Shown piece by piece: positions 33,280 through 36,658 of a DNA stretch of 36,658 nucleotides (the first letter of the stretch is position 1; every line of letters begins with the position of its first letter). Origin of the DNA: Brevinematales bacterium (GTDB lineage: Bacteria; Spirochaetota; Brevinematia; Brevinematales; GWF1-51-8); the NCBI GenBank assembly GCA_013177895.1, contig JABLXV010000059.1, forward strand, positions 1-36,658, given 5' to 3'. Made by a program: the position numbers and the translations under genes. The notes beneath the pieces are model-generated. The model was not told the origin of the DNA. It worked only from the letters and a program-made list of their open reading frames with translations, and made no database searches.

Positions 33280-34341
33280 ATGAAGAAATATGTGTTTCCG
33301 CTGATATTTATCTTTGTTTCATGCGCCGGGAATACGGTGAAGCTGACGACGCAGGAGGAGAAGCAGGTACAAAAAGTGCTTGCCTCGAAGCCGCATATGC
33401 TGTCGTCCTATTCCACCGACGCGCTGTCGAAACCGTTGTACCAGAGAATTTTAACCGCGCCGGATTTCCTGGTCAAGTACCTGATCGAATTCGATAATAT
33501 GCCCGGCTATAAGCCCTATGCGCCGACCGCGAAACAGCTTGCCGAAATCAGCAATAATATAGAGATGCTCCCGCCTTATGTGAAAAAGGTCATGCAGGAG
33601 CGGCTTCTCGGATTTTATTTCATCGATACCTTTCTCGGGAGCGGGATGGCCGATTTCTGTGTCGACGGTCAGGGGGAAATATACTTCTTTATCTTTTTCA
33701 ACCCCGAAATCCTGAATCATTCCTTTTCGGAATGGGTGACGATGAAGGATATCACCTGTTTTATCCCGGATGTCGTGGCCGAAATGAAAACGCTCGACGG
33801 TAAAAACAAAGCCTACTCCGCGAATAGTATCGAGATTGCCGTCAGCGGAAATTACACCGGATTTTTCTACACCCTTCTGCACGAGGGCACTCACGGGGTC
33901 GACTATGTCAAGAACATCACCCCGTATATCGAGGAGATTTTCAGGAGCATCAGTATTTTCTTCAATAAACCCGTCAAGGATGCGTCCGTTTTTACGAAAA
34001 ACGTATGGGACGGCATCAAATCTCCCGTGCCGGAATATAAATTTCCGCTTCGGAAGTCGATTACCGTGTTCGGGTGGGGTGGCGGCCCGAAGATACCGAT
34101 GAAGGACGCCCCGGAGGTCTATCAGTCGCTCGCCGGGACGCCGTTTGTCACTCTCTACGGGGCGACCTCATGGGCGGAGGATTTAGCGGAGTTCGTCACC
34201 TACTATCACATGACGCAGAAACTCGGACAGACCTATACGATAACCGTCAAATCCAACGGGAAGGCGGTATTTTCCTATTCGCCGATGACCAACGATATGG
34301 TCAAGGCTCGGTTCGCTTCGGTACAATTATTTTATCAATAG
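33280..34341 (+). CDS. HExxH metallopeptidase-like lipoprotein
   Basis: 353 residues with lipobox FVSC (Cys15). LLHEGTHGVDYV contains HExxH (201-205), and a downstream SWAEDLAEFVTYY (E300 or E304) offers a third zinc ligand, so the protein resembles a gluzincin-type peptidase. I do not recognise the exact family. It probably acts at the cell envelope. Translation is coupled to the hydrolase upstream (stop and start nearly touch; RBS GGGGAG), and the small membrane protein gene follows 8 bases later. Confidence 0.75.
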   Translation: MKKYVFPLIFIFVSCAGNTVKLTTQEEKQVQKVLASKPHMLSSYSTDALSKPLYQRILTAPDFLVKYLIEFDNMPGYKPYAPTAKQLAEISNNIEMLPPYVKKVMQERLLGFYFIDTFLGSGMADFCVDGQGEIYFFIFFNPEILNHSFSEWVTMKDITCFIPDVVAEMKTLDGKNKAYSANSIEIAVSGNYTGFFYTLLHEGTHGVDYVKNITPYIEEIFRSISIFFNKPVKDASVFTKNVWDGIKSPVPEYKFPLRKSITVFGWGGGPKIPMKDAPEVYQSLAGTPFVTLYGATSWAEDLAEFVTYYHMTQKLGQTYTITVKSNGKAVFSYSPMTNDMVKARFASVQLFYQ

Positions 34342-34349
34342 GAGACACT

Positions 34350-34751
34350 ATGGCCTTACGTTCGGGCGGCTGGGAAGCCCCGTGGATCACTAAAAGCGCC
34401 CGCAGGATACGGAATACATTCTATATCACGATGTTTTCCCTGCTCGGCGTGTATTTTGTTATCCGTCACCTCCTGCAATTAAAGATCGACGGGATATATT
34501 TTCTCGTGATATTTTTTTCGCTGTACGGCGGTGGGTTAGCGATTACGATTTCGCTCGAGCGGAAAGTGAAACGCGCGACACGGGTAAAGAAGGCGGAGGA
34601 GTATATTGCGACGCACCCGGAGTTAGACCCGGCGAAAAGGGACGGACTGATAAACGGGATGGAGGTCGACGGCATGAGCTCCGAGGAACGCGAGATCGCG
34701 ACGGGGCTGATCCAGTATGATAACCCTCCCGCCGACGATACCGGGAATTAG
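34350..34751 (+). CDS. Small membrane protein of unknown function
   Basis: 133 residues from the ATG at 34350 with GGAGA 5 bases upstream; the longer frame to 34074 runs inside the previous gene. Two membrane helices (about 24-44 and 47-68) are followed by a charged cytoplasmic tail rich in Glu and Lys. No family is recognised. It is the last gene of the hydrolase/peptidase operon and overlaps the convergent MBL gene by 4 bases (34748-34751). Confidence 0.75.
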   Translation: MALRSGGWEAPWITKSARRIRNTFYITMFSLLGVYFVIRHLLQLKIDGIYFLVIFFSLYGGGLAITISLERKVKRATRVKKAEEYIATHPELDPAKRDGLINGMEVDGMSSEEREIATGLIQYDNPPADDTGN

Positions 34752-35593
34752 AACCGGTAGAACGTCCACTGCTGGACTAAGCCGGCGAATCCGTATTCCT
34801 TCACCGTATTCTCGTAGCTCGGCCAGTTATCCCCGTAGTGCACGAGGAACATCTTTGCCTTGATTTCCGGGGGTAACGTGTTCAGTTCGTCGATAGACGC
34901 GTGAACGCCGCCGGTGAAAAATTGGCAATCGTGGAATATCGCCTCAAGGTGGAACATCGCATCGAATTGAAGGATGAGTTCCGGGTCGAAACGGGAGTCG
35001 CTGGTAAAAAGGATACGTTCGTCGATTATCGCGCCGCAGCTCCAGAAAGACGTATGCCAGTCCATCGAATGTTCGGGGATATGCATGGTACGCGGCGCTT
35101 TGAGGTCGATTTCGCCGATAATCGCGTTCCATGTCTCGCGCGGGTAATCCTTCATATATACCGGGCGGATAATATTCCAGAAGTCGGGGAATTCCAGATA
35201 ATGCCCGAACGATTCCTCGCTGTATGCGCACCCGCCCTGGAGGGACTTTTCCCAGAGTATCTTCTGGTACTCTTCGTTGATGACCACATTCGGCTTCTTC
35301 ATCGCGACATACCGCCCCATCAGCATCACTTCCTCCAGACCGCCGATATGGTCGGCGTGGGAATGCGTAATCAGGAAGTTCTGTATATCGGTGACTTTTA
35401 ATCCGAGCTCATAGATAGCCTGACTGGAACGGGTGCCGAAATCGATCATCAGATGGTCGTTCCCTTTTATAATTATCGGGTTGGTCTGGTAGTGCTTTTT
35501 CGAGAACGCGCTGCCGACTCCGATAAAGAATATTGAGAGATGCCCGTCGTTTGTCAACGGGAGCTTGGTTCCTTCGAATTTTTCAATTTTCAT
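34748..35593 (-). CDS. Metallo-beta-lactamase-fold hydrolase (RNase Z/phosphodiesterase-like), copy 2
   Basis: 281 residues. The metal-binding motif is THSHADHIGGLEE (HxHxDH, 77-82), followed by later ligands in RTMHIPEHS, FTSDSRFD and FHDCQFFTGGVHAS. This is the RNase Z/class II phosphodiesterase branch of the fold. The substrate is unknown. It is a paralogue of the gene just upstream; its ATG overlaps that gene's stop (ATGA), so the two are coupled and may form a heteromer. Confidence 0.85.
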   Translation of the reverse strand: MKIEKFEGTKLPLTNDGHLSIFFIGVGSAFSKKHYQTNPIIIKGNDHLMIDFGTRSSQAIYELGLKVTDIQNFLITHSHADHIGGLEEVMLMGRYVAMKKPNVVINEEYQKILWEKSLQGGCAYSEESFGHYLEFPDFWNIIRPVYMKDYPRETWNAIIGEIDLKAPRTMHIPEHSMDWHTSFWSCGAIIDERILFTSDSRFDPELILQFDAMFHLEAIFHDCQFFTGGVHASIDELNTLPPEIKAKMFLVHYGDNWPSYENTVKEYGFAGLVQQWTFYRF

Positions 35594-36453
35594 TTCTTTT
35601 CCTTCTTATCTAACGTGTAGTACGTGTGCGGCAAACCGAACCCGGCAAAGCCGTTCTCGATTACCTTACCCTCGAAATTCCGCCAGTTGTCCGAATAATG
35701 CACGAGATACATCTTCTTCTTCGTCCCGGCGGGGAGCTGCGAAAGCTGGTCGAATGAGGCGTGCACTCCGCCGGTGAAAAATTGGCAGTCCTGAAATATA
35801 GCCTCTATCGGGAGTTTGGACGTATATTCCTCGAACATCGGCGGATCGAAACGGGTATCCGCGGGATAAAAGATGCGGTCGTCGATAATAATACCCGTGC
35901 TCCAGAACGAATCCTTCCAACTTGTCGAACTGTCCGGGAAGTGCATTGTCCGCATGATTTTCACATTGATCGAGCCGACATTCGCCTCGTAGGTGTCCCG
36001 CGAGAAATCCTTTACCGGTTTCGGGTCGATCACATTGAAGAAATCGTCGAATTCGAGATATTTCCCGTCGTGGCGTTCGCCGAACCCGCATCCCCCTTTG
36101 AGGGAGAAATCCCAGAGGATATCCCGGTACTCCGGGGTGATGACGAGCGTGGGTTTGCGCTTATTGACGTAACGCCCGAAGAGCGCGACCTGCTCCAACC
36201 CGCCGATATGGTCGGCATGGGAATGCGTGATAAAAATATTCTCTATCTGGCCGATATTTACCCCGAGTTGGTATAACGCGTTGGGGCACGTGCTCCCGCA
36301 GTCGATCAGGAGATGGTCGTTCCCCTTGATGACCAGCAGGCAGGTCTGGGCGTTCTCGCGCGCAAACGCGCTCCCTACGCCTATGAAAAAAATCGTCAAT
36401 TCACCGGAATTTTTTAGCGACAATGTCCCCTTGAAACGTCGTTGAATCCGCAT
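35590..36453 (-). CDS. Metallo-beta-lactamase-fold hydrolase (RNase Z/phosphodiesterase-like), copy 1
   Basis: 287 residues from 36453 (AAGAGG upstream); the longer frame adds 20 residues without a good RBS. THSHADHIGGLEQ occupies the same positions (77-82) as in its paralogue, and the later blocks RTMHFPDSS, YPADTRFD and FQDCQFFTGGVHAS also match. Differences cluster in the insert near residues 115-170 (GGCGFGERHDGKYLEF against GGCAYSEESFGHYLEF), which may tune the substrate. The two copies align without gaps for the first 90 residues, so duplication is clear. Confidence 0.85.
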   Translation of the reverse strand: MRIQRRFKGTLSLKNSGELTIFFIGVGSAFARENAQTCLLVIKGNDHLLIDCGSTCPNALYQLGVNIGQIENIFITHSHADHIGGLEQVALFGRYVNKRKPTLVITPEYRDILWDFSLKGGCGFGERHDGKYLEFDDFFNVIDPKPVKDFSRDTYEANVGSINVKIMRTMHFPDSSTSWKDSFWSTGIIIDDRIFYPADTRFDPPMFEEYTSKLPIEAIFQDCQFFTGGVHASFDQLSQLPAGTKKKMYLVHYSDNWRNFEGKVIENGFAGFGLPHTYYTLDKKEKK

Positions 36454-36531
36454 TACAGCCTCTTGAGTATTTCTCACTAGTTTTTCGGAAACCAGCATGT
36501 GGAAGTGAAACAATAGAAACCAAAACTATAT

Positions 36532-36658
36532 GGTTCTTTCGCAAATTAAGTGGGTAAGTAAGCTGAATTGATTCTTGAAAAGTCCATTTTACCCGTCAGC
36601 AAATACGCGATAATTTTAAAGTTCTTCTGTGACGAATAACCCCTTGCACGCGCTTTCG
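36532..36658 (-). mobile_element. Candidate right end of an insertion sequence (ISL3-like), cut by the window edge
   Basis: GGTTCTTTCGC at 36532 follows the transposase-like 3' end by 14 bases and could be the start of the element's terminal repeat, since many ISL3 elements end in GGTTCTT or GGCTCTT. The other end lies outside the window, so the boundary is inferred. If correct, the element lies about 79 bases upstream of the MBL operon start. Confidence 0.4.
36546..36658 (-). CDS. 3' end of a transposase-like gene
   Basis: The minus-strand frame entering at the window edge is open for 36 codons to a TAA at 36546-36548. It ends ARGYSSQKNFKIIAYLLTGK, then MDFSRINSAYLPT. The ARGYxSxxNF...I.YLxxGK pattern with a terminal LPT resembles the C-termini of ISL3-type DDE transposases. 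The rest of the gene is outside the window. The family call is from memory of the pattern. Confidence 0.5.
   Translation of the reverse strand, partial: KARARGYSSQKNFKIIAYLLTGKMDFSRINSAYLPT

Overview
The window comes from a diderm bacterium of moderate GC content. Lipoprotein signal peptides are very common: at least ten genes carry a lipobox. There is also an outer-membrane barrel candidate ending in Phe, and a glycolipid-type GT28/acyltransferase pair. This fits a free-living or sediment spirochaete-like lineage, but no rRNA or marker gene is present, so that assignment is an inference of low confidence. No tRNA, rRNA or CRISPR array was seen.

Left part (1-10197, mostly minus strand). The first 62 bases are the 5' end of a transposase-like HTH gene, next to an AT-rich orphan gene. 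Then come a GT28 glycosyltransferase plus PlsC-type acyltransferase operon, and an operon of nitroreductase, DUF433 protein and an AT-rich unknown. A plus-strand zinc-ribbon/DA1-like metallopeptidase follows. Next is an operon of WG/HEAT-repeat lipoprotein, PLP-dependent D-cysteine desulfhydrase/ACC deaminase-like enzyme and SH3 lipoprotein, ending in a clear terminator. A small lipoprotein closes the block. Intergenic gaps hold dispersed inverted-repeat elements.

Centre (10420-29519, all plus strand). This is the striking part. Ten secreted or surface proteins stand in series: an OB-fold-like lipoprotein, an Ig/lamin-tail lipoprotein, a frameshifted lamin-tail lipoprotein, a phospholipase D-type nuclease with a lamin-tail domain, two 5'-nucleotidase family proteins (the first with most metal ligands lost), an outer-membrane barrel candidate, a second PLD/lamin-tail protein with both HKD motifs altered in the same way, and two Ig-plus-endonuclease I lipoproteins. 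After a strong promoter come a NupC-type nucleoside transporter with two Ig-like domains fused at its N-terminus, a uridine kinase and a PhzF-family protein. Together they read as a candidate system for extracellular nucleic-acid capture, cutting, dephosphorylation, nucleoside uptake and phosphorylation. Every step is proposed from sequence alone.

Right part (29539-36658). A GGDEF-PilZ protein (minus) is divergent from a CPBP-family membrane protease. Then come an alpha/beta hydrolase, an HExxH lipoprotein and a small membrane protein in one operon. Convergent to these is a tandem pair of metallo-beta-lactamase-fold hydrolases. The extreme right edge holds the 3' end of a transposase-like gene, probably of ISL3 type, with a candidate IS terminus about 79 bases upstream of the MBL operon.
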